From JAIBJN01 sp963842305 (GTDB taxonomy: Bacteria; Actinomycetota; Thermoleophilia; Gaiellales; Gaiellaceae): a DNA stretch of 64,000 nucleotides. Location of the stretch: NCBI GenBank assembly GCA_963842305.1, contig CAWJFW010000002.1, positions 124,001-188,000 of the forward strand, given 5' to 3'. How positions within the stretch are numbered: the first letter of the stretch is position 1; each line of letters starts with the position of its first letter. The notes under the pieces are model-generated. The model searched no databases and had not been told where the DNA came from. It saw only the letters and a program-made list of their open reading frames with translations. Below are positions 7,278 to 16,061 of the stretch, one piece after another. Both the position numbers and the translations under genes were made by a program.

Positions 7278-8598
7278 AGAGGCGCTCGCGCTCGTAGCAG
7301 GTCACGACCTCGTCGAAGAGGCGCTGCTCCGTGCGCGCGTAGTTCAGATAGTGGTCGACCACGTCGTCGCCGAGGGCGCCGCGGGCCATGCTCCCCTCCT
7401 CCAGTGCGGTGATTGCCTCCCGCAGCGAATGGGGGAAGCGCTCGGCGTCGGACTCGTAGGCGTTGCCCTCCAGCGGCGCCGGCAGCTCGAGCTCGTTCTC
7501 GATCCCGTGCAGGCCGGCCGCGAGGAGGGCCGCGAAGCCCAGGTAGGGGTTCATGTCCCCGCCCGGGATACGCGTCTCGGTGCGCAGGCCGGCTCCGTGG
7601 CCGACGATGCGGAAGCCGCACGTGCGGTTGTCGTGGCCCCACGCGAGCGTCGTCGGCGCCCAACTCCCGGCGGCGAAGCGCTTGTACGAGTTGATCGTGG
7701 GCGCGATGAAGACCGCCAGCTCCTTCAAGCATGCGATCTGGCCGGCGAGGTAGTGCTTGAAGACGTCCGACTCCCCGGCGCAGGCGTTCTCGCCGTCGCG
7801 CCAGAGGCTCGAATGAACGTGGCACGAGCTCCCGATCCACGTGTGGTCGGGCTTCGCCATGAACGTGATCGAGCAGCCGTTCAGGTGTGCGATCTCCTTG
7901 GCGCCGTTCTTGTAGATCGTGTGGTTGTCCGCCATCGTGACCGCGTCCGAGTAGCGGAAGTTGATCTCCTGCTGGCCCGGCCAGGCCTCGCCTTTGGAGG
8001 TCTCGACCTTGATCCCGGCGCCCTGCATGGCGTTTCGCATCTGGCGGATCAGCGGCTCGTCGTAGGTGGTCGCGAGGATGTGGTAGTCGAGGATGTAGGG
8101 CACCGACGGCGTCAGCTCGCGATAGTGCTTGGCGTTCGCCTCCTCGTACGTCTCGCGGAGGAGATAGAACTCGAGCTCGGAGCTGAACATCGGGTTGAAG
8201 CCGTGCTCGGTCGCACGCTCCACCTGGCGCTTGAGAATCTGGCGCGGCGAGGGCGCCACCGGCTTGCCGTCGTGCCATTCGACGTCGCAGAGGACGAGCG
8301 CGGTCGCCTCGAGCCAGGGGATCCGGCGCAGCGTGGCGAGATCGGGTCGCAGCACGAAGTCGCCGTAGCCCTGCTCCCAGCTGGCGATCCCGTAGCCCGG
8401 GACCGGCTCCATCTCCATGTCGTTGGCGAGCAGGTAGTTGCAGCCCTCGACGCCGTGCTCGCCGACGTGCTCCTCGACGAAGAACTCCCCGTGCAGGCGC
8501 TTGCCCATCATTCTGCCCTGCATGTCGGTGAACGCGACGATCACCGTGTCGATGGAGCCGTCGCCGATCGCCTTGGTCAATTCGTCCAGCGTCAGCAT
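7264..8598 (-). CDS. glutamine synthetase-family ligase, gamma-glutamylputrescine synthetase-like (PuuA type)
   Basis: A 444-residue ATP-dependent gamma-glutamyl ligase of the glutamine synthetase fold. Seen: the metal-binding ELEFYL (141-146), GQQEINF near 206, SCHVHSSL near 258, NSYKR near 305 and NRTCGFRIVG near 325. Length and motifs fit the PuuA/GlnA-III group, which conjugates glutamate to amines, rather than housekeeping GlnA. The downstream PuuD-like hydrolase, the aldehyde dehydrogenase and the divergent permease support use of an amine substrate such as putrescine. No separate PuuB-type oxidase is adjacent; the flavin dehydrogenase at 13190-15610 is the nearest candidate. It starts at ATG 8598. 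Confidence 0.88.
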   Translation of the reverse strand: MLTLDELTKAIGDGSIDTVIVAFTDMQGRMMGKRLHGEFFVEEHVGEHGVEGCNYLLANDMEMEPVPGYGIASWEQGYGDFVLRPDLATLRRIPWLEATALVLCDVEWHDGKPVAPSPRQILKRQVERATEHGFNPMFSSELEFYLLRETYEEANAKHYRELTPSVPYILDYHILATTYDEPLIRQMRNAMQGAGIKVETSKGEAWPGQQEINFRYSDAVTMADNHTIYKNGAKEIAHLNGCSITFMAKPDHTWIGSSCHVHSSLWRDGENACAGESDVFKHYLAGQIACLKELAVFIAPTINSYKRFAAGSWAPTTLAWGHDNRTCGFRIVGHGAGLRTETRIPGGDMNPYLGFAALLAAGLHGIENELELPAPLEGNAYESDAERFPHSLREAITALEEGSMARGALGDDVVDHYLNYARTEQRLFDEVVTCYERERLYERG

Positions 8599-8628
8599 GG
8601 ATCGTGAGTCTACGCGGCTGTCCTCGGC

Positions 8629-8658
8629 TTGACAGGAACTCCCTGCACCGCGTAGAAA
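8629..8658 (+). promoter_or_regulatory. candidate sigma-70-type promoter for the permease
   Basis: TTGACA at 8629-8634 is a perfect -35 hexamer. TAGAAA follows at 8653-8658 after 18 bp and matches four of six -10 positions. It lies in the 95-bp divergent gap and is followed by the strong ribosome-binding site GGAGGAGG (8681-8688) ahead of ATG 8694. Confidence 0.5.
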
Positions 8659-8693
8659 CCAGCGCCTAAGGCCGCCGAACGGAGGAGGAGCAC

Positions 8694-10328
8694 ATGAGTC
8701 AAGGGCCCGAGACGACCCACCACCATGCGTCCGACGACGAGAGGATTCTCCACGGGCTCGGCTACGCGCAGGAGCTCTTCCGCGGGATGGGAGGGTTCCG
8801 GAACTTCGCCATCAGCTTCACGATCATCTCGATCCTCGCGGGGTGCTTGACCTCGTACAACATCGGCTTCGAGCACGGCGGCCCGATGTGGGTGGTCTTC
8901 GGCTGGCTGCTCGTCGGGCTCATGTCGACGATCATCGCCCTCTCGATGGCCGAGATCGCCTCCGCGTACCCGACGGCGGGCGGGCTCTACTACTGGGCCT
9001 CCAAGCTCGGGAGCCCCGGCTGGGGCTGGGCCACCGGCTGGTTCAACCTCATCGGCCAGGTCGCCGTCACGGCGGCGATCGGCTACGGGCTCGCGCTCTT
9101 CGGGCAGGCGCTCCTCGACTTCTGGTTCTCGTACACGGTGCACATGGACGACTGGTTCGGCGCGTCGTTCGATGCCTCGACGTACATCCTGTACGCGATC
9201 TTTCTGTCCGCTGCGGCGCTGATCAACCTGCTGAACATCCGCCTGACGTCCGGGCTGAACATGATCTCGGCGTGGTGGCACATGGTGGGCGTGGTCGTGA
9301 TCGTCGCGATCCTGATCATCGTCCCGAACGACCACCAATCGGTCTCGTACGTGTTCACGCAGACCATCAACAACTCGGGCTTCGGCGACGGCACGACCCA
9401 GTTCGGGCTTGCGTTCCTGCTCGTGCTCGGGCTGGGGATGCTGCTCCCGCAGTACACGATCACCGGGTTCGACGCGTCGGCGCACACTGCCGAGGAGACC
9501 AACAACGCGTCCCGGATGGCGGCGATGGGGATGTGGACCTCCGTTGTCGTCTCGGTGATCTTCGGCTGGATCCTCCTCGTGGCGGTGACGTTCGCGATCC
9601 CAAGTAACCAGGGGGCGCTCGACACCGTCAACGCCCTTGGGCTGCTCGTGCCGTGGATCTGGGCCGAGTCGATGGGCCAGAACTGGGCGGAGGCGCTGCT
9701 CTTCATCTGCGTTGTCGCACAGTTCTTCTGCGTCACTGCGTCCGTGACGTCGGCGTCGCGGATGATGTTCGCGTTCTCGCGCGACGGCGCCGTGCCGGGC
9801 CATCAGCTCTGGCGGCGCGTTGGGAAGAACCGCGTGCCGCACTGGTCGGTCTTCGGCATCTGGCTCTTCGCGGGCATCCTGATGATCCCCGCGGTCTGGA
9901 ACTACTTCGTCGGCTACGCGGTCGGCACCGCGATCGCGGTCATCGGCCTGTACATCGCCTTCGTGATCCCCGTCTACCTGCGCTGGCGCAAGGGCGACAG
10001 CTGGGACGAGCCGAGGGCATGGAGCCTCGGCAAGAACTACAAGTGGATCGATCCGCTGGCGATCGCCTGGGTCGCGTTGATCACGATCATCTTCGTGATC
10101 CCGCTCTACAAGGTCGGCCTCCCGTGGGAGGAAGACTTCGACTGGCGGTTCACCAACTACACGATCCTCTGGTTCGCCGGCATCGGTCTCATCTTCGGCG
10201 GCTGGTGGTTTCTCTCGGCGAAGAACTGGTTCAAGGGCCCGGTCCGCATGGGCACCGAGGAGGAGCTCGAGCGCTACGAGGAAGAGTTGAAGGCGCGAAC
10301 GGGGTCGGCCCCCGCTCACGGGAGCTAG
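8694..10328 (+). CDS. APC-superfamily amino acid/polyamine permease
   Basis: A 544-residue polytopic inner-membrane transporter of the amino acid-polyamine-organocation superfamily. It has about twelve hydrophobic segments. The first follows GMGGFRNFAISFTIISI, and the family signature GGLYYWASKLGSPGWGW occurs around residue 100. Internal sequence such as TGFDASAHTAEET is typical of the GABA/choline/amine permease branch. The ATG has a strong GGAGGAGG site five bases upstream. It is transcribed divergently from the PuuA-like ligase operon, so it is the likely importer of the amine that operon degrades. The stop codon shares the palindrome CTAG with the convergent HAD gene. Confidence 0.92.
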   Translation: MSQGPETTHHHASDDERILHGLGYAQELFRGMGGFRNFAISFTIISILAGCLTSYNIGFEHGGPMWVVFGWLLVGLMSTIIALSMAEIASAYPTAGGLYYWASKLGSPGWGWATGWFNLIGQVAVTAAIGYGLALFGQALLDFWFSYTVHMDDWFGASFDASTYILYAIFLSAAALINLLNIRLTSGLNMISAWWHMVGVVVIVAILIIVPNDHQSVSYVFTQTINNSGFGDGTTQFGLAFLLVLGLGMLLPQYTITGFDASAHTAEETNNASRMAAMGMWTSVVVSVIFGWILLVAVTFAIPSNQGALDTVNALGLLVPWIWAESMGQNWAEALLFICVVAQFFCVTASVTSASRMMFAFSRDGAVPGHQLWRRVGKNRVPHWSVFGIWLFAGILMIPAVWNYFVGYAVGTAIAVIGLYIAFVIPVYLRWRKGDSWDEPRAWSLGKNYKWIDPLAIAWVALITIIFVIPLYKVGLPWEEDFDWRFTNYTILWFAGIGLIFGGWWFLSAKNWFKGPVRMGTEEELERYEEELKARTGSAPAHGS

Positions 10329-10972
10329 GGCCCGAGCGCCCGCCGCACGGCTTCGACGTCAAGCGCCGGAGCGAGCTCGTCCGCGAGGGCGAGCCGCTCC
10401 GGCGCATGCGTTCCGGGAACCGCCACACAGCGCATCCCGGCCGCTTTCACGGCGGCGACGCCGGCCTCCGTGTCCTCGAAGACGGTGACCTCCTCAGGTC
10501 GGGTGTCCCCGTCGAGGAGCTCGAGGGCGAGAACGTAGCCCGACGGGTCGGGCTTGCCGCGCTCGACGTCCTCGATCGTCACCACGACACTGACCGCGCC
10601 CGCGAGGCCGGCAGCCTCCAGCGCTGGCACGACCTCGTCCCGGTGCGCGCCGGAGACGACGGCGACCGGAACGCGGCCGGCCGCGTGCAGGACCGCCTCC
10701 CTGGCCTCCGGCGAGATCGTCGAGCCGTCCCGGACGAGCGAGCGGTAGCGGGCGACCCGTTCTGCGAGCACGGCGTCGACCGCGGGATGATCTGTGCCGA
10801 GCCACGTCCGTACGATCTCCGGATCCGAGAGGCCTGCCAACCGCTCGTAGTAGACGTCTTCCGCGAGCGGCTTGCCCTGCTCGGCGAAGAGGTCGCTGAA
10901 GATGGAGAAGAGCAAGGGCTCGTCGTCGGAGACCGTCCCGTTGAAGTCGAACATGAGGGTGCGTGCGGCCAC
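10325..10972 (-). CDS. HAD-superfamily phosphatase with DxN active-site variant
   Basis: A 215-residue HAD hydrolase (beta-phosphoglucomutase/phosphatase-like subfamily). Seen: motif I DFNGT with nucleophile Asp9, motif II VVSGA, motif III GKPDPSGY and motif IV FEDTEAG. The second Asp of the usual DxDGT is Asn11, which removes the common general acid/base, so the reaction may be slow or different. The helical cap lies between residues 20 and 90. It converges on the permease gene, with stop codons overlapping inside CTAG. It diverges from a phosphotransferase gene 24 bp away. Substrate is unknown. Confidence 0.82.
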   Translation of the reverse strand: MAARTLMFDFNGTVSDDEPLLFSIFSDLFAEQGKPLAEDVYYERLAGLSDPEIVRTWLGTDHPAVDAVLAERVARYRSLVRDGSTISPEAREAVLHAAGRVPVAVVSGAHRDEVVPALEAAGLAGAVSVVVTIEDVERGKPDPSGYVLALELLDGDTRPEEVTVFEDTEAGVAAVKAAGMRCVAVPGTHAPERLALADELAPALDVEAVRRALGP

Positions 10973-10995
10973 CGCCTCCAGTCTAGGATCGCGGG

Positions 10996-11879
10996 GTGCA
11001 TCCGGAGCAGATTGCCAAGCGCATCTGGCCGGGCCGCGAGCTCGCCCTCGAGCGCCTCGGCGGCGGCCTGACCAACCAAAACTTCAAGGTTGCGGTCGAC
11101 GGCGTGGTCTGCGTCCTCCGGATCGGCGGCAAGGACTCGGAGCTGCTCGCCATCGACCGCGTCGTCGAGCACGGCGCCTCGCTCGTTGCCTCCAAGCTGG
11201 GAATCGGGCCGAGGTCGTCGGCTTCATCGAGCCCGAGGGCTACCTTCTCACGCGCTTCATCGAGGGGCGGCCGATTCCGCCCGAGGAGATGCGCAGGCCG
11301 GAGACGATCGTCCGAGCTGCCGGGGTCCTTCGCCGGCTCCACGACGGGCCTCCGATTCCCGGCCGCTTCGACTCGTTTCGGGTGGTCGAGGCCTACGCTG
11401 GGACCGCAAGCGCGCACGGCGTCACGGTGCCGAACGTCTTCGAGTGGGCGCACGGCGTGGCCCTTCGCATCGAGGCAGCCCGCCGCGGGTCCGTCGCGGT
11501 CGCTTGCCACAACGACTACCAGAACCTGAACTTCATCGACGCCGACGGCGACATCCGCATCGTCGACTGGGAGTACGCCGGGATGGGCGACCGCTTCTTC
11601 GACCTCGCCAACTTCTCCATCAACCACGAGTTCGACGACGAAGCCAACGCCGTCCTCCTCGAGGCCTACTTCGGCGTGCTACGGGACGAGGACGCGCGGG
11701 CCCTCCGGCTCATGCGCTTCATGTCCGACTTTCGTGAGGCCATGTGGGGCGTCGTCCAGCAAGGCGTCTCCGACCTCGACGTCGACTATGTCGGCTGGGC
11801 CTCCCAGCATTGCGACCGGATGCTCCGAACGGGGGCGGAGGAGGCGTTTCAGGAGACGCTGGACACCGAGGAGAACTAG
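10996..11879 (+). pseudogene. aminoglycoside/choline-type phosphotransferase, interrupted by a one-base frameshift
   Basis: Two frames together encode one kinase-like protein. From GTG 10996 the first frame reads VHPEQIAKRIWPGRELALER with the nucleotide-loop segment GGGLTNQNFKVAV, and continues to about 11205. From about 11212 the next frame resumes with AEVVGFIEPEGYLLTRF. It carries the Brenner-type motif CHNDYQNLNF and the metal-binding IVDWEYAGMGD, ending at 11879. Restoring one C in the GGGCC run at 11205-11210 would rejoin the frames as GIGPEVVGF. This is either a recent inactivating deletion or a sequencing/assembly error. The repaired protein would be about 294 residues, close to family length. 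Substrate is unknown. Confidence 0.75.
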
Positions 11880-12821
11880 AGCGGCCAAAAGGATGCCGCC
11901 GACGAGGCCGAGCCACGAGCTGCCGCCATCGTCGGGCGTCGCCGCGCTCCGCGATGGTGCCTCGGGAACTGCCGGCTCGGTGACCTCGTCCGTCCTCGTG
12001 TCGATCAGGAACAGCGCGCTCGTTCCCGTCGGGGGCATGACCGAGAGCGTCCCTCCGCCCGGGGAGACGTCGAGCTGGACCTCGGACAGGAACTCGTAGC
12101 CCGTCAGGCGGTGTAGATCGATGCAGCGTGCAGTCCTCCCCGCGGTGTCGAGAGCGTGGACGAACGGGTGCTTGCCGGCGCCGTCGTAGAGCGTGTAGGC
12201 GAAGCGCCCGTCGGGGCTCGAGGCGCGTGTGACGGGCATGCCGCGCATGACGTCGCCGACTTCCCGCGGGTCGATGATCGGCTTCGGCAGCAGGCGACCG
12301 CGCTCGAGGTCGTAGAGCCTGACGAGGTAGTGGGTCGGATCGCGCCGCGAGAGGTATTCGACGAGATAGAGCCAGCGCCCGTCGGGCGAGAGCGCATCGA
12401 AGCTGTAGTCGTCGTCGAGCGTGAAGATCTTGCGCGGCCGCAGGCTCTGCGCTGCGACGACGGCAAAGGTCGTCGTCCTCCGCGGGAAGGCGATGCGGGG
12501 GCGGATGAGGACGAGCGTGCGTCCGTCGGCCGAGAGGCCCGACGCAGAGCCGTCGTACGCCACCACGGGAACAGTGAAGCGGCCGGGGAGAAACCGCGAC
12601 CGCAGGACCCGGCCGCCCACTGCGTCGACCGCGGCCACGACCGTACCCTTCTCGGCGGGCAGCGTGACGTATCGCGGCTCGCCCGGGTCTGTGCCGGAGA
12701 CGCCCGAAAGGCTCGCGTCGACACCTTCGACCGGAAGCCCGTCGGCCCGCGCGTCGGCGGCCACCACGGCGCCGAGGACGAACACCAGAGCGAAGACAAC
12801 GCCGGCGAGTCGTGTCTTCAT
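11679..12821 (-). CDS. exported beta-propeller-like protein with C-terminal membrane anchor, function unknown
   Basis: A 380-residue protein with a cleavable-type signal peptide (MKTRLAGVVFALVFVLGAVV, then ADARADG). An extracytoplasmic region follows with repeated SPDGRW and SPDGRF segments, as in WD40/TolB-like propellers. A transmembrane helix near residue 310 (WLGLVGGILLAALVLLG) is followed by a basic cytoplasmic stretch RLLKRLLRPR. The last roughly 50 codons are antisense to the 3' end of the phosphotransferase gene, giving an unusual 201-bp convergent overlap, so the true end may differ. Start ATG 12821 is chosen because the signal peptide begins there. No enzyme family is recognised. 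Confidence 0.7.
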   Translation of the reverse strand: MKTRLAGVVFALVFVLGAVVAADARADGLPVEGVDASLSGVSGTDPGEPRYVTLPAEKGTVVAAVDAVGGRVLRSRFLPGRFTVPVVAYDGSASGLSADGRTLVLIRPRIAFPRRTTTFAVVAAQSLRPRKIFTLDDDYSFDALSPDGRWLYLVEYLSRRDPTHYLVRLYDLERGRLLPKPIIDPREVGDVMRGMPVTRASSPDGRFAYTLYDGAGKHPFVHALDTAGRTARCIDLHRLTGYEFLSEVQLDVSPGGGTLSVMPPTGTSALFLIDTRTDEVTEPAVPEAPSRSAATPDDGGSSWLGLVGGILLAALVLLGVQRLLKRLLRPRSEHPVAMLGGPADIVDVEVGDALLDDAPHGLTKVGHEAHEPEGPRVLVP

Positions 12822-12858
12822 GCCCCCGACTACGGCCGCGGGCGGCCGCGAGGTCCGC

Positions 12859-13143
12859 TCAGATGATCCAGACGCAGCCGTTCCAGTAACCCTGGACGTG
12901 GCGGCGCGGAAAACGGCGCAGCGCGAGCTCGAGCTCCTCGGGCTCGCGCATGTGCCGGGGAACGTAGAGCTCGAAGCCCGGCGTCGGCACGCGGCGGAAC
13001 TCGCGGTCGGTTCGCTCGTCGGTCGACGACTCGAGCCGCAGCTCGATGCCGCAGCAGAAGCGTCTGCACTGCGGCCAGATGAAGAGTCTGCCGCCGCGCT
13101 CTCGGACGAACGCGACGGCCTCCTCGGAGGCAACGACGCGCAT
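12859..13143 (-). CDS. conserved small cysteine-containing hypothetical protein
   Basis: A 94-residue protein starting MRVVASEEAVAFVRERGGRL. It contains a cysteine cluster WPQCRRFCCG (25-34), a REFRRV segment, and a C-terminus rich in aromatic residues (YWNGCVWII). ATG 13143 is preferred over an upstream start because the sequence before it is low-complexity. It resembles small uncharacterised actinobacterial proteins I have seen, but I can assign no function. The clustered cysteines could bind metal or form disulfides. It precedes the exported propeller-like gene on the same strand by 37 bp and diverges from the dehydrogenase fusion at 13190. Confidence 0.65.
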   Translation of the reverse strand: MRVVASEEAVAFVRERGGRLFIWPQCRRFCCGIELRLESSTDERTDREFRRVPTPGFELYVPRHMREPEELELALRRFPRRHVQGYWNGCVWII

Positions 13144-13189
13144 GCCGTTAGGGTAGCTCGGTGAGCAACCGGCGGCTTGCCAGCTGAGC

Positions 13190-15610
13190 ATGCGGGAGCG
13201 GGCGCGAGCTGTCGTGATCGGGGGAGGCGTCGGAGGCGCCTCGATTCTCTACTGGCTGGCGCGACTCGGCTGGGAGGACGTTCTGCTCGTCGAACGGGCC
13301 GACCTGACGAGCGGGTCCACCTTCCACTCCGCCGGCCTGGTCGGCCAGCTGCGCGGCTCGCTCAGCCTGACGCGGATGATGATGAACTCGGTCGAGCTCT
13401 ACCGAGCCCTCGCCGACGAGGTCGGGCTCGAGACGGGGTGGCACGAGGTCGGCTCGCTGCGGCTCGCCTCGAGCGAGGAGCGAATGGAGGAGCTGGCCCG
13501 TCAGGCCGGCTGGGCGAAAACCTTCGGCTTGCCCCTGGATCTCGTCTCGGCCGACGAGGCGCAGCGGCTCTTTCCGCCCATGTCGACCGACGGGGTGCTC
13601 GGCGCCGCCTACCTGCCCACGGACGGCTACATCGACCCGAGCCAGCTGACCTTCGCACTCGCCGAGGGGGCGCGCCGTCGCGGTGCCGAGATCCAGACGC
13701 ACACGCGCGTCACGGGGATCGGCGTGGAGCGCGGGCGCGTCACCGGCGTCGAGACCGACAAGGGCTCGCTCGAGACGGAGATCGTCGTCAATGCGGGAGG
13801 CATGTTCGCCGGTGAGTTGGGCCGCCTCGTGGGCGTGAACGTCCCCGTGATCCCGATGGCCCACGAGTACCTGATCACGAAGCCGGGCGGCGTTCCGCTC
13901 GACGTGCCGACGATGCGCGACCCTTCGCTGCTCGTCTACTTCCGCGGCGAGTCGGGCGGGCTCGTCATGGGCGGCTACGAGCGCCACCCGGCGCCGTGGG
14001 GCCTCGACGGCATTCCCTCCGACTTCAACGGTCGGCTGCTCCCGGAGGACTGGGAGCGCTTCGAGGAGCTGATGACGAACGCCGTCGTCCGCGTTCCCGA
14101 GCTCGAGGAGGCCGAGGTCGTCAAGCTCGTCAACGGCCCGGAGGCCTTCACGCCGGACGGTGAATTCATCCTCGGCGAGTCCGACGTCCGCGGCTTCTGG
14201 GTGGCCGCCGGCTTCTGCGCACACGGCCTTGCCGGGGCCGGCGGCATGGGGCAGCTCGTCGCGGAGTGGATCGTCGAGGGCATTCCGAGCCTCGACGTCT
14301 GGGAGATGGACTCCCGCCGCTTCGGCGCCGCGTACCGCAGCGAGGCCTACACGCTCGCGCGCACGCTCGAGATCTACTCGACCTACTACGACGTCAAGTA
14401 CCCCGGCCACGAGCGGGAGGCAAGTCGCCCGCTGCGCGTCTCGGCGGCCTACGAGCAGCTGAGGGAGCTCGGCGCTTCCTTCGGCGAGAAATCAGGTTGG
14501 GAGCGGGCGAACTGGTTCGAGCCCAACGCGGAGCGGGGGGACGAGTCGTTGCGGCCGCGCGGGTGGGCCGGGCGCCTGTGGTCGCCCGCGATCGGCGCCG
14601 AGCACCGCGCGTGCCGCGAGACGGCTGCGCTCTTCGACGAGAGCTCGTTCGCCAAGCTCGATGTGCTCGGACCGGGTGCAGCCGCCTTCCTCGAGTCTCT
14701 CTGCGACAACCGCGTCGCGCGCGAGGTCGGCGCGGTCACCTACACGCAGATGCTCAATGCGCGCGGAGGCATCGAATGCGACTTCACCGTGACGCGCCTC
14801 GCGGAGGATCGCTTTCGGATCGTGACCGGCACCGCCTTCGGCCAGCACGACTCCGCCTGGATCCGCTCGCACGCTCCCGACGAGGGATCGGTTGTCGTCG
14901 AGGACGTCACGGCCCGCTTCGCGTGTCTGGGGGTCTGGGGCCCTGCGGCGCGTGATCTCCTCCAGCCGCTCACGGACGCCGATCTCGGGAACGACGCCTT
15001 CCCCTACATGCGCGCGCAGGAGCTCACCATCGGCTTCGTCCCCTGCCTGGCCGCGCGGGTGACCTACGTCGGCGAGCTGGGCTGGGAGCTCTACTGCCCG
15101 ACCGAGTTCGGCCGGCGCCTCTGGGACACGCTTTGGGAGTCGGGAGCCGGTCACGGCCTGCTGGCGGGCGGCTACAAGGCGATCGACTCGCTGCGGCTCG
15201 AGAAGGGCTACAGGGTCTGGGGAGCCGACATCACGCCCGACGAGACGCCCTATGAGGCGGGCCTCGGCTTCGCGGTCAAGCTCGACAAGGGCGACTTCCT
15301 CGGCCGTGACGCGCTCGTCGCTGCGCAGGACCGCTCTCCGGAACGAAGGCTCGCCTGCCTCGTCCTCGACGATCCACGTGCGGTCGCTCTGGGCTCCGAG
15401 CCGGTCCGTATGGACGGCGATGTCCTGGGACGGGTGACGAGCGGGGGCTACGGCTACTCGGTCGAGCGCTCGATCGCATACGCCTACGTGCCCGCCGCCG
15501 CGGCAGAGGCCGGCCGACGCGTGGAGGTCGAGATCTTCGGCGACTGGGTACCGGCGCAGATCGCTGACGAGCCGCTCTGGGATCCGGCGGGCGAGCGGAT
15601 TCGCGCCTAG
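13190..15610 (+). CDS. dimethylglycine/sarcosine dehydrogenase-like FAD-folate fusion enzyme
   Basis: An 806-residue two-part enzyme. The N-terminal half is a DAO-type FAD oxidase with the dinucleotide motif GGGVGG (11-16) and the region ERADLTSGSTFHSAGLV, which resembles the flavin-attachment region of the DMGDH/SarDH family. The C-terminal half, from about residue 430, is a GCV_T/aminomethyltransferase domain for tetrahydrofolate, with GVWGPAARDLLQPL and ELGWELYCPTE. Such enzymes demethylate N-methylated glycines and pass the methylene group to folate. It starts at ATG 13190 without an obvious ribosome-binding site and diverges from a small hypothetical gene. Nearby OCD, PPOX and CoA-transferase genes suggest an amine/amino-acid degradation zone. 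The exact substrate is not shown. Confidence 0.87.
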   Translation: MRERARAVVIGGGVGGASILYWLARLGWEDVLLVERADLTSGSTFHSAGLVGQLRGSLSLTRMMMNSVELYRALADEVGLETGWHEVGSLRLASSEERMEELARQAGWAKTFGLPLDLVSADEAQRLFPPMSTDGVLGAAYLPTDGYIDPSQLTFALAEGARRRGAEIQTHTRVTGIGVERGRVTGVETDKGSLETEIVVNAGGMFAGELGRLVGVNVPVIPMAHEYLITKPGGVPLDVPTMRDPSLLVYFRGESGGLVMGGYERHPAPWGLDGIPSDFNGRLLPEDWERFEELMTNAVVRVPELEEAEVVKLVNGPEAFTPDGEFILGESDVRGFWVAAGFCAHGLAGAGGMGQLVAEWIVEGIPSLDVWEMDSRRFGAAYRSEAYTLARTLEIYSTYYDVKYPGHEREASRPLRVSAAYEQLRELGASFGEKSGWERANWFEPNAERGDESLRPRGWAGRLWSPAIGAEHRACRETAALFDESSFAKLDVLGPGAAAFLESLCDNRVAREVGAVTYTQMLNARGGIECDFTVTRLAEDRFRIVTGTAFGQHDSAWIRSHAPDEGSVVVEDVTARFACLGVWGPAARDLLQPLTDADLGNDAFPYMRAQELTIGFVPCLAARVTYVGELGWELYCPTEFGRRLWDTLWESGAGHGLLAGGYKAIDSLRLEKGYRVWGADITPDETPYEAGLGFAVKLDKGDFLGRDALVAAQDRSPERRLACLVLDDPRAVALGSEPVRMDGDVLGRVTSGGYGYSVERSIAYAYVPAAAAEAGRRVEVEIFGDWVPAQIADEPLWDPAGERIRA

Positions 15611-15646
15611 TGAAGGGCTTGGCGATCGAAATTCCGCCAAACGCTC

Positions 15647-16057
15647 CTAGTCCTCGGCGAGCGCCTGAGCGAGGATGCCCGCGGCAAACGCGCGCCACGC
15701 GACGTCGGGCGCGTCGATCAGTCCGTGCAGTGCCTCGCTGACGTGGGGGAATCCCTCGGACTCGAGGCGCAGCTGCTTCAGCCCGCCTTCGAGCGCGATC
15801 TGCCCGTCGACCGAGCGGAGGTCGTCGGCGAACGCGCTTACTGCGCGTCCGTGGAGGTCGAGGCCGCGGTCGGGATCGCCTCCGGTGCCGAGTAGCAGGA
15901 GGGCGCGCCGCGCGGCGGCCCGCGCCTCGTCGGGGTCGACGTGCACCTCCCGCCCGGCGACGGTCGCCAGGACGACGAGCCCGGTCGCGAGCGCCTCGGT
16001 GCCCTCGTCCTCGGCCAGCGAGCCCTCGAGGCCCTCGAGCCAGGAGCCCGCGCTCAC
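15647..16057 (-). CDS. hypothetical protein downstream of the ornithine cyclodeaminase-family gene
   Basis: A 136-residue, mostly alpha-helical acidic protein starting VSAGSWLEGLEGSLAEDEGT. I recognise no domain. Features seen are ARAAARRALLLLGTGGDPDR around residues 50-70 and the hydrophobic C-terminus WRAFAAGILAQALAED. GTG 16057 lies four bases after the stop of the upstream gene, so the two are almost certainly cotranslated; a longer frame upstream is antisense-like and low-complexity. It may be a partner or stability factor for its neighbour, but nothing in the sequence shows this. Confidence 0.6.
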   Translation of the reverse strand: MSAGSWLEGLEGSLAEDEGTEALATGLVVLATVAGREVHVDPDEARAAARRALLLLGTGGDPDRGLDLHGRAVSAFADDLRSVDGQIALEGGLKQLRLESEGFPHVSEALHGLIDAPDVAWRAFAAGILAQALAED

Positions 16058-16061
16058 GGCC

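Noticed and set aside
8610..10319. 569-codon open frame on the minus strand
   Set aside because: It is antisense to the APC permease; the sequence is Arg/Asp/His-rich without motifs.
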